Assembly (NCBI GenBank): GCA_028277945.1
Contig: JANQFH010000021.1
Location: forward strand, 62,001-126,000
Length of the DNA: 64,000 nucleotides
DNA from: Oligoflexia bacterium
GTDB lineage: Bacteria > Bdellovibrionota_G > JANQFH01
Reading direction: 5' to 3'
The first letter of the stretch is position 1. Each line of letters opens with the position of its first letter. Made by a program: the position numbers and the translations under genes. Shown here piece by piece: positions 25,710-35,922 of this stretch. The notes beneath the pieces were generated by a model. The model ran no database searches and was not told the origin of the DNA. It saw only the letters and a list, made by a program, of their open reading frames with translations.

Positions 25710-26785
25710 ACCAAACTAACTGCCACCAGTTTGAGCTTCCAGAAGAGTTGATCGCGACTCATCCGCCACCACAGAGGGGCGAGTCGCGTCTGTTGGTGGT
25801 GGATCGCGCCTCAGGTACGATGACAGACCATCACTTTTCTGAACTACCGCGGCAACTGCGTCGCCATGATCTGCTTGTTGTCAACAACAGCAAGGTGCAA
25901 GCGTGCCGGGTAACCCTGCATGACAACCGTGGCAGAGAGGTGGAGGCATTGTTGTTACCGTCGCCCGACACCGGCGCCGCTGCCAAGGAGAGTGTCGGCA
26001 GCGACGATCATGCTAGTTCGGCATTGCCGGTATCCACGTGGGCCGTGCTAGCTAAGAGGCTGCATGCACAGCAGCGGCTCTTTCTCGGACAGATACCGGT
26101 GTTGGTGGGTGCGGCACTCGGTGATGGTTTGCGCCTGCTGCAGGTAGCTGCCAGCAAGGCGCAAGTGGAAGAGTACTTTGCTCGGCAAGGAAGCATGCCG
26201 CTACCTCCCTACATCTTAAAACGTCGCCAGCATAAAGAGTGGCAAGGAGACCGTGACCGTTACCAGACGATCTTCGCCAACCGGCTTGGATCTGTGGCAG
26301 CCCCGACAGCGGGACTGCACTTTTCAGAGGCAGTGCTCAGTGATCTTAGCGAGGTTGGTGTGAAGACCGCCGAACTCACCCTGCATATCGGTCGTGCCAC
26401 CTTTGCGCCCATCCGTTGCAAGGATTACCGCCAACACCAAATGGGACAGGAGTGGTATCAGCTGCCGACCTCCCTAGTGGCCGAGTTGGCTGCCTGTCGT
26501 CACCAAGGAGGTCGCGTCGTTGCTGTGGGCACCACCGTGGTGCGGGCGCTTGAGAGTGCCAGGCGTTACCAACGTCTTGCGGGTTGGACCGATCTCTTTC
26601 TCTATCCTGGCAATCCGCCGGGCAGCGTCGACGCCCTGTTGACCAACTTCCATCTTCCTGGCAGTAGTCTGCTCTTATTGGTGATGGCCTTTGCCGGTGA
26701 GGCCTTGGTAAGAGAGGTCTACCAGCACGCCATTGCCAAACGCTACCGCTTTTACAGCTATGGCGATGCCATGCTAATTGTTTAA
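25676..26785 (+). CDS. queA: S-adenosylmethionine:tRNA ribosyltransferase-isomerase
   Basis: The protein is about 369 residues. QueA signature blocks: FELPEELIATHP near the start, SRLLVVDRASG, 'DLLVVNNSKVQACR', GSVAAPTAGLHFSE, a VGTTVVRALESA helix, and TNFHLPGSSLLLLVMAFAG...YRFYSYGDAMLI at the end. It transfers the ribose of SAM to preQ1 on tRNA to make epoxyqueuosine. There is no ATG near the family start; GTG 25676 or 25685, both inside the upstream gene, are the only candidates. tgt follows, then the Sec genes: a common bacterial order. Confidence 0.93.
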   Translation: MQSVWQGRETLNQTNCHQFELPEELIATHPPPQRGESRLLVVDRASGTMTDHHFSELPRQLRRHDLLVVNNSKVQACRVTLHDNRGREVEALLLPSPDTGAAAKESVGSDDHASSALPVSTWAVLAKRLHAQQRLFLGQIPVLVGAALGDGLRLLQVAASKAQVEEYFARQGSMPLPPYILKRRQHKEWQGDRDRYQTIFANRLGSVAAPTAGLHFSEAVLSDLSEVGVKTAELTLHIGRATFAPIRCKDYRQHQMGQEWYQLPTSLVAELAACRHQGGRVVAVGTTVVRALESARRYQRLAGWTDLFLYPGNPPGSVDALLTNFHLPGSSLLLLVMAFAGEALVREVYQHAIAKRYRFYSYGDAMLIV

Positions 26786-26797
26786 CCTGCTACATTT

Positions 26798-26837
26798 GAA
26801 CTCATTTCGACTTTCGTTGAGGTTGTGAAATGAATTT
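26798..26837. repeat. Diverged second copy of the 40-nt repeat of the 8257-8451 element
   Basis: Aligned without gaps, 32 of 40 positions equal 8403-8442, including GAACTC at the left and TTGAGGTT-x-TGAAATGA at the right. Its own ends (GAACTCATTTC / GAAATGAATTT) form an imperfect hairpin. It occupies most of the queA-tgt gap inside an otherwise tight operon. Confidence 0.65.
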
Positions 26838-26853
26838 TACTAGGATTAGGTGA

Positions 26854-28331
<1,478 letters not shown>

Positions 28332-28332
28332 G

Positions 28333-30063
28333 ATGAGTCGAGCTTATTGGATAAAGTTTAGCATTGTTCTGCTGCTGTTGTTCCTTGGTGTTCTCTTTGT
28401 TCTACCTACCATACTACAACTGGATCAGATGCCCGAAGGCGATCGTCCATGGTATATGAAGGTGTTGCCCGTTAAACAGTTAAAGCTAGGATTGGATCTC
28501 AAGGGCGGCATCCATATGGTGCTTGGTGTTGATGTGGACAAGGCGGTTGAAAACCGTGCAGAAATTTATGCGGCTGATCTGCGCGAGTTTCTCGAGGATG
28601 AAAACATCGATTTTGTTCAGGTAGAAAAGGATTTCTACTCAGAAGACATTGTCGTTAACCTCAAGGAGATTGAAGATAAGGAACGCCTCCTCAGGCTGGT
28701 TGAGACTCGCTTTACGGTTGTCGGCCTAGAGGATCAAGATGATCGTGACCTGCGTTATGTCTTTGTGATTGATCGGGATGAGCGACGTGCCATCGAACGT
28801 GACACCTTAAAGCAGGCTCTAGAGACCCTGCGAAACCGTGTGGATGAGTTTGGGGTTAGCGAGCCGCAGATCTCCACCCAGGGACGCAATCGCATTATTG
28901 TGCAGCTTCCAGGCCTTAAAGACCCACAACGGGCGCGACAGATACTGGGTAAGACAGCGCAGCTCTCATTCAAATTGGTGAGTGAAAAAATGCCAAGCGG
29001 CGATCTCTTCCGTCTGCTCGAGAGTGCCAAGCAAGAACTCAAGAAAAGTGGCAAGCCAGAACCCACGGCCGCCGAGATCAACTACCAACTGCGCGACCGT
29101 CTACCTGAGGGAACCGAGATCTTACTCGGTGAGGAACGCGACCCGACTACAGGTCAGAGTGTGAGCAGCCCTTATCTCATTGAAAAGAAAGTCTTGCTCA
29201 CGGGCGAGAAGCTCGACGATGCGCGTGTCTCTCTTGGCGGTGAGTTCAATCAACCCGAGGTCAATTTTCGTCTCAACCCTGCCGGGGCAAAGATCTTTGA
29301 GCAAGTGACCCGTGAGAACGCCAAGCGCCGTCTGGCGATCATCCTCGATGACCGCGTCAACTCCGCCCCGGTGATTCAAGGTCCGATTCCAGGAGGACGG
29401 GCGCGGATTACCCTGGGGTCGTTGGCGGATCGACAGACTCTGCTCAATGAGGCGCGTGATTTGGCCATTGTACTGCGGGCAGGAGCGCTACCCGCACCCG
29501 TGGACATCCTTGAGAACCGTACGGTCGGTCCTTCCTTAGGCAGCGACAGCGTGCGTATGGGTAAAGAGTCGCTCATCATTGGCGCCGTCCTCGTCATCTT
29601 TTTTATGCTGCTCTACTATCGCGCAGCGGGAATCATTGCTGATGTTGTCTTGACGATGAACTTGGTATTTGTCTTGGCCATTCTTGCTGGTTTTCAGGCG
29701 GTGCTGACTTTGCCAGGCATTGCTGGTCTGGTGTTGACCATTGGTATGGCTGTGGATGCCAACATTATTATCTTTGAGCGCATCCGCGAGGAGTTGGGTC
29801 AGGAGAAGGGTCTTCTTGAAGCAGTCAGCACCGGCTTTTCACGTGCTCATCTAACCATTCTCGATGCCAATGTAACCACGTTGATTGCCGGCTTTGTCCT
29901 GTTGCAATACGGTACTGGTCCGGTCAAAGGGTTTGCGGTAACACTGATCATCGGTATTATCACCAGCTATGTGACGGCACTATGGATTGCGCGTGTCATC
30001 TTTGATCTGCTCATTAGGCGAGAGATCTTCAGCAACATACTCTTCAAACCAAAGCGGGGTTAG
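28333..30063 (+). CDS. secD: Protein translocase subunit SecD
   Basis: The protein has 576 residues. TM1 at residues about 8-28, then LGLDLKGGIHMVLGVD, a large periplasmic P1 domain with 'LRNRVDEFGVSEPQI' and IIVQLPGLKDPQRA, a head region ending in GPIPGGRARI, and five C-terminal helices including AGLVLTIGMAVDANIIIFERIREEL (conserved Asp for proton coupling). It uses the proton motive force with SecF to pull exported proteins across the membrane. The gap to yajC is 1 bp and to secF 1 bp. Confidence 0.96.
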   Translation: MSRAYWIKFSIVLLLLFLGVLFVLPTILQLDQMPEGDRPWYMKVLPVKQLKLGLDLKGGIHMVLGVDVDKAVENRAEIYAADLREFLEDENIDFVQVEKDFYSEDIVVNLKEIEDKERLLRLVETRFTVVGLEDQDDRDLRYVFVIDRDERRAIERDTLKQALETLRNRVDEFGVSEPQISTQGRNRIIVQLPGLKDPQRARQILGKTAQLSFKLVSEKMPSGDLFRLLESAKQELKKSGKPEPTAAEINYQLRDRLPEGTEILLGEERDPTTGQSVSSPYLIEKKVLLTGEKLDDARVSLGGEFNQPEVNFRLNPAGAKIFEQVTRENAKRRLAIILDDRVNSAPVIQGPIPGGRARITLGSLADRQTLLNEARDLAIVLRAGALPAPVDILENRTVGPSLGSDSVRMGKESLIIGAVLVIFFMLLYYRAAGIIADVVLTMNLVFVLAILAGFQAVLTLPGIAGLVLTIGMAVDANIIIFERIREELGQEKGLLEAVSTGFSRAHLTILDANVTTLIAGFVLLQYGTGPVKGFAVTLIIGIITSYVTALWIARVIFDLLIRREIFSNILFKPKRG

Positions 30064-30064
30064 C

Positions 30065-31210
30065 ATGAGTCCAATCATGAAGACATCGCATATCGACTTC
30101 ATTGGCTATAAAACCCCCTTTATTGTCTTGAGCGTTCTGTTGGTGGTTGTCTCTCTCGGGCTGTTTTTTAGCAAGGGTCTTAACTATGGCATTGACTTTC
30201 TCGGTGGCACAGAGGTTCAGCTCAAGTTTGCCAAAGAGACCGCACCTGAGGCCGTGCGTGAGGCACTTGCCGCCGTCAATATGGCAGAGGCGTCGGTTCA
30301 GGTGTTTGGCGACCCCAAGGAGAACGAGTTTCTTATCAGGGTTCAGAGTGCCTCGAGTGGTCCGCAGCACCAGGATGAGCAGCTGCGAGCCGCCGTTACC
30401 CAACTCCTGTCCACAGAACAGCAGCTTCTAAAGATACGCTACGCCGGTGACAAGGCCTATCTGATATTTAATAGTCCCATAGATGCCAAGGGACTGCTTG
30501 CTGCACTCAAACAGAGGGAGTTTGCTGGCCTGGTGATTTACGATCTTACCCCCTTTGGTAAAGAGTCCGAACATGAGTACCTCATGCACTTTAGTGGGGT
30601 CAGCAAGTTAATATCCGATGGTCTGACAGAGCAGTTTGGTGCGGAGTCGTTTGAGTTACGTCGCGAAGACTCTGTTGGACCGAAGGTGGGTAGTGAACTA
30701 CGTCAGAAGGGTATTGCCTCGATTCTCTTGGCCATGCTCTTTATCTTGATCTACATTTGGATGCGTTTTGACCTTACCTTTGCGCCTGGGGCGATTGTTG
30801 CGTTATTTCACGATGTGCTCATCACCATTGGTGTGTTCACGCTCTTTGAGGTCGAAGTCAACCTGCCTGTCGTGGCGGCGCTGCTAACCATTGTCGGTTA
30901 CTCCTTGAATGACACCATTGTTGTCTATGACCGTATCCGTGAAAACATGAAGGGCAAAAAGAGCAAGGAGCTAAGTCAGCTGATCAACCTCAGCATCAAT
31001 CAGACTATTAGTCGGACAGTGATGACCTCGGTGACGACGTTGTTGGTCACGACGGCGCTTTTAATTTTTGGCGGTGCCATCATCCATAACTTTGCCCTAG
31101 CCCTGACCCTTGGTGTGATCGTTGGTACCTACTCTTCTATTTTCATTGCTAGCCCCATGGTTATCTTTCTAACTAGATATGCTGAGTTGCGACGGGTTAA
31201 AGCTGCCTAA
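30065..31210 (+). CDS. secF: Protein translocase subunit SecF
   Basis: The protein has 381 residues from ATG 30065. TM1 'FIVLSVLLVVVSLGLFF' is followed by LNYGIDFLGGTEVQLKF, the periplasmic domain, EDSVGPKVGSELRQKG, and helices with LTIVGYSLNDTIVVYDRIREN and a C-terminal 'LGVIVGTYSSIFIASP'. The periplasmic region is longer than in E. coli SecF (about 60 extra residues between the first helix and the SVGP motif). It works with SecD. Stop overlaps recJ (TAATG). Confidence 0.95.
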   Translation: MSPIMKTSHIDFIGYKTPFIVLSVLLVVVSLGLFFSKGLNYGIDFLGGTEVQLKFAKETAPEAVREALAAVNMAEASVQVFGDPKENEFLIRVQSASSGPQHQDEQLRAAVTQLLSTEQQLLKIRYAGDKAYLIFNSPIDAKGLLAALKQREFAGLVIYDLTPFGKESEHEYLMHFSGVSKLISDGLTEQFGAESFELRREDSVGPKVGSELRQKGIASILLAMLFILIYIWMRFDLTFAPGAIVALFHDVLITIGVFTLFEVEVNLPVVAALLTIVGYSLNDTIVVYDRIRENMKGKKSKELSQLINLSINQTISRTVMTSVTTLLVTTALLIFGGAIIHNFALALTLGVIVGTYSSIFIASPMVIFLTRYAELRRVKAA

Positions 31211-32955
31211 TGCTGGCCAATAGTGCGCAACAGGTTCATCCCTCATGGAAGAGACGAACAGCAGCTAGCGATACCTATGAAAAGATTGCCGCAGAGTGTG
31301 GTCTCTTACCGCTAACTGCCAAACTCCTAGTCAATCGTGGTGTGACCGAATCGCAGCAAGTGCGGACGTTTCTAAACCCACAGCTGTCAACCCTTATCCA
31401 TCCCGGAGAGATGCACGCGCTTGACCAAGCGACCGATCGTATTCTCACAGCCATCAACAGCGGCGAGACCATAATGATCCACGGTGACTATGACGCTGAC
31501 GGCGTCACCTCGACTGCACTTCTTTACCGTTTTTTCAGACAGCTGGGTGTGCAGCCAGAGGTCTACATCCCCAATCGCCTTGAGGAAAACCACGGTATTA
31601 GTGCGCGCGCCATTGAGATGGCTAACAGGCATGGTGTACGGCTAGTGATTACCTGTGACTGTGGCATCTCCTCGGCTGCAGAGATTGCTCAGCTCAAGCA
31701 GCTGGGCATTGATACGGTGGTCACCGATCATCACCTGGTTCCTGACGCAGGCCCACCGCCCGATGCCATTGTGGTCAATCCAACCCAGCAGGCGTGTGAC
31801 TTTGGTGACGAAAACATGTCTGGAGTCGGTATGTCCTTCTACTTGGCTATTGCCCTGCGCCGCGGACTACGCAAACGGGGGTTTTTTAAAGGGTCGACGG
31901 TCGAGCCCAATCTAAGATCCTACCTTGACCTTGTGGCGTTGGGGACCATTGCGGATGTGGCGCCGCTTCTCGGTCAAAATCGTATCTTTGTGCGGCTTGG
32001 CTTGGAGCAGTTGGAGCGCACAGATAAGTTGGGCTTGCGAGTTTTGCTAAACCTTTGCTTGCCAGCGGATCGGCGGCTTACCGCCGAAGACATTGCGTTT
32101 TACATTGCACCCAAGCTCAATGCGGCTGGACGGCTTGGCAGGGCAAAAGATGCCTTTGCCCTGCTTGTCGAGCAAGATCCTATTCAAGCGGCAGTTTTGG
32201 CACGCAAGCTCATCAACGACAACCAGGAGCGCAAGAAGATCGAGGAGCGCGTTTTGGCAGAGGCCATGGCGCAAGCAGAACGACTGCGCCGAGAAGGCCA
32301 GCTAGACGCGCTTGTCCTCTATGAGCCACACTGGCATCTTGGTGTGCTGGGTATTGTTGCCAATCGTCTTGTGGAACGTTACCAGTTGCCGGCGATCCTT
32401 CTCGCCCGACAGGGTGATCGACTCAGAGGCTCAGGCCGTAGCCTTGCCGGTATCGACCTTGTCTCTCTTCTTAAGCGTTGCCAGCAACACCTGGTAGCGT
32501 TCGGAGGTCACCGACTTGCTGCGGGGGTCACTCTGCTAGAGGAGAAGCTCGATGCCTTTCGCAAGGACTTTGTCGCAGCATTGCAGGAGGTGGAGCTCAA
32601 ATTAGAGCCAGCGGTTTATATCGACGATGTGGCCGAGCTTGGAGCAATGACGCCAAGGCTAGTCGATGAGTTAGAACAGTTCAAACCCTTTGGTGAGGGT
32701 AACCCAGAACCGCTTTTTGCTTGCTGTGGTCTTAAAGCGAAAAATGTTCGTACTATGGGTGAGAAGCGTAACCATGTACGTATGGTTTTACAGGATGAAC
32801 AAGGAGCAACGGTTACCGCTGTAGGTTTTCGTCTGGCTCGCCATATCAAACAGTTCAATCAGCCTTTTAGTGCCTTGCTCACTCCGGAGTACAACATCTG
32901 GCGCGGCCGCAAAACCCTACAGGCACGTATCCATGCAATTCACCCGACCGCCTAA
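31210..32955 (+). CDS. recJ: Single-stranded-DNA-specific exonuclease RecJ
   Basis: The protein has 581 residues, the E. coli size. DHH motifs: MIHGDYDADGVTSTALLYRF (I), VITCDCGISS (II), VVTDHHLV (III), SGVGMSFYLA, then LNAAGRLGRAKDAF, and the DHHA1 motif AFGGHRLAAGVTL with an OB-fold C-terminus (FKPFGEGNPEPLF). It is a 5'-3' ssDNA exonuclease of recombination and mismatch repair. Fourth in the coupled yajC-secD-secF-recJ run. Confidence 0.95.
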   Translation: MLANSAQQVHPSWKRRTAASDTYEKIAAECGLLPLTAKLLVNRGVTESQQVRTFLNPQLSTLIHPGEMHALDQATDRILTAINSGETIMIHGDYDADGVTSTALLYRFFRQLGVQPEVYIPNRLEENHGISARAIEMANRHGVRLVITCDCGISSAAEIAQLKQLGIDTVVTDHHLVPDAGPPPDAIVVNPTQQACDFGDENMSGVGMSFYLAIALRRGLRKRGFFKGSTVEPNLRSYLDLVALGTIADVAPLLGQNRIFVRLGLEQLERTDKLGLRVLLNLCLPADRRLTAEDIAFYIAPKLNAAGRLGRAKDAFALLVEQDPIQAAVLARKLINDNQERKKIEERVLAEAMAQAERLRREGQLDALVLYEPHWHLGVLGIVANRLVERYQLPAILLARQGDRLRGSGRSLAGIDLVSLLKRCQQHLVAFGGHRLAAGVTLLEEKLDAFRKDFVAALQEVELKLEPAVYIDDVAELGAMTPRLVDELEQFKPFGEGNPEPLFACCGLKAKNVRTMGEKRNHVRMVLQDEQGATVTAVGFRLARHIKQFNQPFSALLTPEYNIWRGRKTLQARIHAIHPTA

Positions 32956-32958
32956 CCC

Positions 32959-33387
32959 ATGTATGCGTTAGCCGGTGCATGCCACTGTGGCAACGTTCGT
33001 TTCCGTTTGCAGTCGACGCTTCCTGCAGCAGAGTTACAGGTGCGTCGCTGCGCTTGTACCTTTTGTAGCAAACACGCCTGCTGTTATATTTCGGATCCCC
33101 AAGGCGAGTTGGTCGTCGAGGTTCGGGATCCTGCCTTGTTGGCGAGTTATCGTTTTGGCACACGAACCGCAGACTTTTTTGTCTGCAAGGAGTGTGGGGT
33201 TATGCCTTTTGTCACCAGTGAGATTGACGGCACCACGTATGCCGTTGTTAACGCAAACACCTTAGACGCAGCCAAAGACTTTCGTGACCGTGCTCAAGCC
33301 ATGGATTACAACAATGAAAACGAGCCACAGCGCTTGGAGCGGCGGCGGCAGCATTGGATTGGTCGCGTGAGGATTGCAGCGAAATAG
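32959..33387 (+). CDS. GFA/CENP-V domain protein
   Basis: The protein has 142 residues. GACHCGNVRFRL, CACTFCSKHACC and FVCKECGVMPF are the zinc-binding motifs of the GFA (glutathione-dependent formaldehyde-activating enzyme-like) family. These are Cys-rich beta-sheet proteins; members are mostly of unproven function, and the formaldehyde activity of the namesake is disputed. It begins 3 bp after recJ and ends 3 bp before the convergent ddl stop. Confidence 0.88.
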   Translation: MYALAGACHCGNVRFRLQSTLPAAELQVRRCACTFCSKHACCYISDPQGELVVEVRDPALLASYRFGTRTADFFVCKECGVMPFVTSEIDGTTYAVVNANTLDAAKDFRDRAQAMDYNNENEPQRLERRRQHWIGRVRIAAK

Positions 33388-33390
33388 GCA

Positions 33391-34494
33391 TTAACAACGC
33401 AGACGTTGAGCTCGTTGATGCTGTTCAAAGCCTAGTTTGATAATGCGATCGAGCAGTTGTGAGTAGCTGACACCTTGAGCCTGCCAAGTTTTGGCAAAAA
33501 GGCTGGTGGCAGTAAAGCCCGGCATGGTGTTGGCCTCATTGATCAGGATACGGTTGGTTTCTGCCTCAAGAAAGCCGTCGATTCTGGCGAGGCCCGTAAG
33601 GTTTAGGGCTTCATAGGCTCTAGCGAAAACGTCTTGGATCTCCGTCTGTATTGCCTCTGCCAAAGCGGCAGGCACGACAAACTCAAGCGCCTTGTCTTCG
33701 ATGTACTTGGCGTTGTAGTCAAAGAAGTCATGCGTGGTGATGATCTCTCCAGGTCGTGTCACTTCTGGTTTTAGGTTGCCTATGAGTCCACAGACAAACT
33801 CCCTGCCACGTACCGCCTTTTCAATAAGAATTTTGTTATCGTAGCTAAAGGCAAGATCGATGGCACTCTTGAGATCATCTTGACGCTGTACATGGCTAAT
33901 ACCAACCGATGAACCGAGGTTAGCTGGTTTGACGAACAGATCGCTGCCGAGCTTGGATGTGAGAAGGTCCCAATTGTATGCTTGTTGGTCATTTTTTCCA
34001 GCTACGCAATAGAGAAAGTCAGCCGTTGGCAGGTCGTTGATCGCCAGCAGCTGTTTGGTCACTACTTTGTCCATGGCCATGGCTGAGCCAGCGACTCCCG
34101 TACCGACGTAGGCCATGTTGGCCATTTCAAAGAGCCCCTGAATGGTGCCATCTTCACCAAAGGGACCATGCAGAACGGGAAAAAGGATGTCGGGACGAAC
34201 AGCATTCCTCTTTTTCGCGTCGCCTTTTACAGCTACAAGAAACGAACTCTCGGGTCGTAAATCCACCGTAATGGGAATGCCTTCAGGGTTGAGACAGACC
34301 TGTTTTGGATCATCAGCATGGAGGATGGCTTGTTGTTCATAGATGTACCACTGTCCAGATCTGCTAATACCGACCGTGTGGATGTCGTAGCGTTCAGGAT
34401 CGAGGTTTTGCAGCACGCTGTTTGCTGACAGGAGAGATACTTCATGCTCTGCAGACTTACCACCACAGACCACGCAAACCTTCAACTTAGACAT
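33391..34494 (-). CDS. ddl: D-alanine--D-alanine ligase
   Basis: The protein has 367 residues, DdlA/VanA-type length. N-terminal GGKSAEHEVSLLSA, then 'LFPVLHGPFGEDGTIQGLFE', 'YVGTGVAGSAMAMDK', ATP-grasp motifs (LFVKPANLGSSVGISHV; GREFVCGLIG) and the C-terminal 'LARIDGFLEAETNRILINEA NTMPGFT' region with the metal-binding Glu and Asn. It makes the D-Ala-D-Ala dipeptide for peptidoglycan. It stands apart from any mur cluster; a small protein gene lies 102 bp upstream. Confidence 0.95.
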   Translation of the reverse strand: MSKLKVCVVCGGKSAEHEVSLLSANSVLQNLDPERYDIHTVGISRSGQWYIYEQQAILHADDPKQVCLNPEGIPITVDLRPESSFLVAVKGDAKKRNAVRPDILFPVLHGPFGEDGTIQGLFEMANMAYVGTGVAGSAMAMDKVVTKQLLAINDLPTADFLYCVAGKNDQQAYNWDLLTSKLGSDLFVKPANLGSSVGISHVQRQDDLKSAIDLAFSYDNKILIEKAVRGREFVCGLIGNLKPEVTRPGEIITTHDFFDYNAKYIEDKALEFVVPAALAEAIQTEIQDVFARAYEALNLTGLARIDGFLEAETNRILINEANTMPGFTATSLFAKTWQAQGVSYSQLLDRIIKLGFEQHQRAQRLRC

Positions 34495-34596
34495 AGTGAA
34501 CCTTTATGTACGGGTAAAAATTTACCCTTCCTGGAGCAATGTCTAACACACGCACCAATCTAGCGTAGATTGTTATAAGTTACAAAGAGAATGGGC

Positions 34597-34818
34597 TTAG
34601 TGTAGGTACTGGCTGCCGATGAACAGCGGATGTCCCCTGGAGTTCAGCCCTCTCCACGATTCTCGCACGTGTTGCACTGGCAGCGGCTGCTCTGTGGCCA
34701 ACATGTCCTCATCATCGCCAGGGGCTTCGACTTGCCAGCCGTGATGGTCAAAGATGTCGTTGATCTCTTCCTCGGTGATGTCATCGTGAAGGTTAGGGTA
34801 ATCAAGCAGGCTTTGCAT
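34597..34818 (-). CDS. Small acidic protein of unknown function
   Basis: The protein has 73 residues. A very strong ribosome site (GAGGAAGGTGGTACC before the ATG) supports it as real. The N-terminal half is acidic and helical (DITEEEINDIFDHHGW); the rest is Pro/Gln-rich without cysteines. No family recognised. It lies upstream of ddl on the same strand. Confidence 0.5.
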   Translation of the reverse strand: MQSLLDYPNLHDDITEEEINDIFDHHGWQVEAPGDDEDMLATEQPLPVQHVRESWRGLNSRGHPLFIGSQYLH

Positions 34819-35199
34819 GGTACCACCTTCCTCAAAAAAAAATCATGGATACCAGATGCAGAAGCAACAACAGCAAGCACGAACGTCTGCTTGCACAAGA
34901 AATGAATAACTACACCGTTTTCCTACCACGGCTAACGACAGAAGTCAATTGATGACAGAAATTGCAGCGTCGATAGTTGACCAGTAATGAAATGTGCGCG
35001 CCTACCGACACAGTACTGACGCAAAATGAATCACTTATAAGCATTAGGACATGGTTGTCCCAACTGTGGCTCGTAAGGGTGAGGCCGGCAACGACTTTGT
35101 TTTATAACTATATGAAAATATTACAATTTATCCTTATAGAGCTTGGCATGCAGGTTGCAAAATAGGCAGGTCAGTAGATTATATACTATGAGGTATGCC
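34819..35199. other. Intergenic gap between divergent genes
   Basis: This 381-nt stretch has no convincing gene. An in-frame run from 34977 begins with TTG, lacks a ribosome site and has no protein-like features. Near the right end, TTGCAA (35155-35160) and TATACT (35182-35187) could be a poor promoter (21-nt spacer) for the lipoprotein gene. No hairpin terminator or RNA gene is apparent. Confidence 0.4.
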
Positions 35200-35892
35200 A
35201 TGAAAGAGCGTAGTAGCACCCTATTGAAACTTTTCTTATCGTTAGCCATCGGCCTCTCCCTTGTCGCATGTGATATGACCGGCAAAAAGGAAGATGAGAA
35301 CGGTGGCAATGGTAGTAGCAAGACCGGAAACGGAAGTGGCAAAACCGGAAACGGTAACGGCAAGACCGGCGGTAATGGTAAAGGCAATGGCGATACAGCG
35401 GTTTTTGCCCTGCCACTTGGCGAGGGACCGCATGGTGAAGCAGCAGCGCACAAAGAGTGTACGGAAAAAATCATTCCTAAGTTGGCGCAGGAGTGGCAGC
35501 TCTTACAAATTGAGCCACAGAAAAAAGATAACAAGGATCAACGGGAAATTGAAGCGTTAGCAAAGGATGTGAAGGTAGACTTTGACAACAATGAACTAGA
35601 GATAGCGGCTGGTGATATAGATCCAGACGGCAATCTTTATGAGAGTTATAAATTTGTTGGCCACCACAAGGCAAAAGCTAACGACTCTAAACCTTCAGAG
35701 GGTTACTGTCTGTTGATGGCTGATCCTGCCGACACCAGCCAGAAGAGCGTAGACATTAAATGGGGCGTGCAGCTTCCTGCCACAGGGATTCCTGCTACAG
35801 GCAAATTTGGCGCGGGTCTCTACCAAAAGGTTAGCGATGGGAAAACAGGCGAGACCTGGAAGGTCGTTCTCGAAGGTAAAGCGACCAAGTAG
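35200..35892 (+). CDS. Lipoprotein with Gly/Asn/Lys repeat linker, probable inner-membrane retention signal
   Basis: The protein has 230 residues from ATG 35200, with GAGG 6-7 nt upstream; the earlier ATG 35188 has no site. The signal ends in LSLVACD, with Asp after Cys (Lol avoidance in enterobacteria). Residues about 27-60 are a repetitive linker of GNG/KTG units (SSKTGNGSGKTGNGNGKTGG). The C-terminal domain has two cysteines (HKECTEK, EGYCLLM) and a strand-rich end. The design (SLVACD, low-complexity linker, Cys-bearing domain) copies that of the lipoprotein at 16746, although I see no clear sequence identity in the domains. Confidence 0.65.
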   Translation: MKERSSTLLKLFLSLAIGLSLVACDMTGKKEDENGGNGSSKTGNGSGKTGNGNGKTGGNGKGNGDTAVFALPLGEGPHGEAAAHKECTEKIIPKLAQEWQLLQIEPQKKDNKDQREIEALAKDVKVDFDNNELEIAAGDIDPDGNLYESYKFVGHHKAKANDSKPSEGYCLLMADPADTSQKSVDIKWGVQLPATGIPATGKFGAGLYQKVSDGKTGETWKVVLEGKATK

Positions 35893-35922
35893 TCTTCGTA
35901 GCTATTTATTTGGCCATCTCTC

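Noticed and set aside
34977-35165. 62-codon open frame in the gap before the 35200 lipoprotein
   Set aside because: TTG start without Shine-Dalgarno and no protein-like pattern; treated as non-coding.
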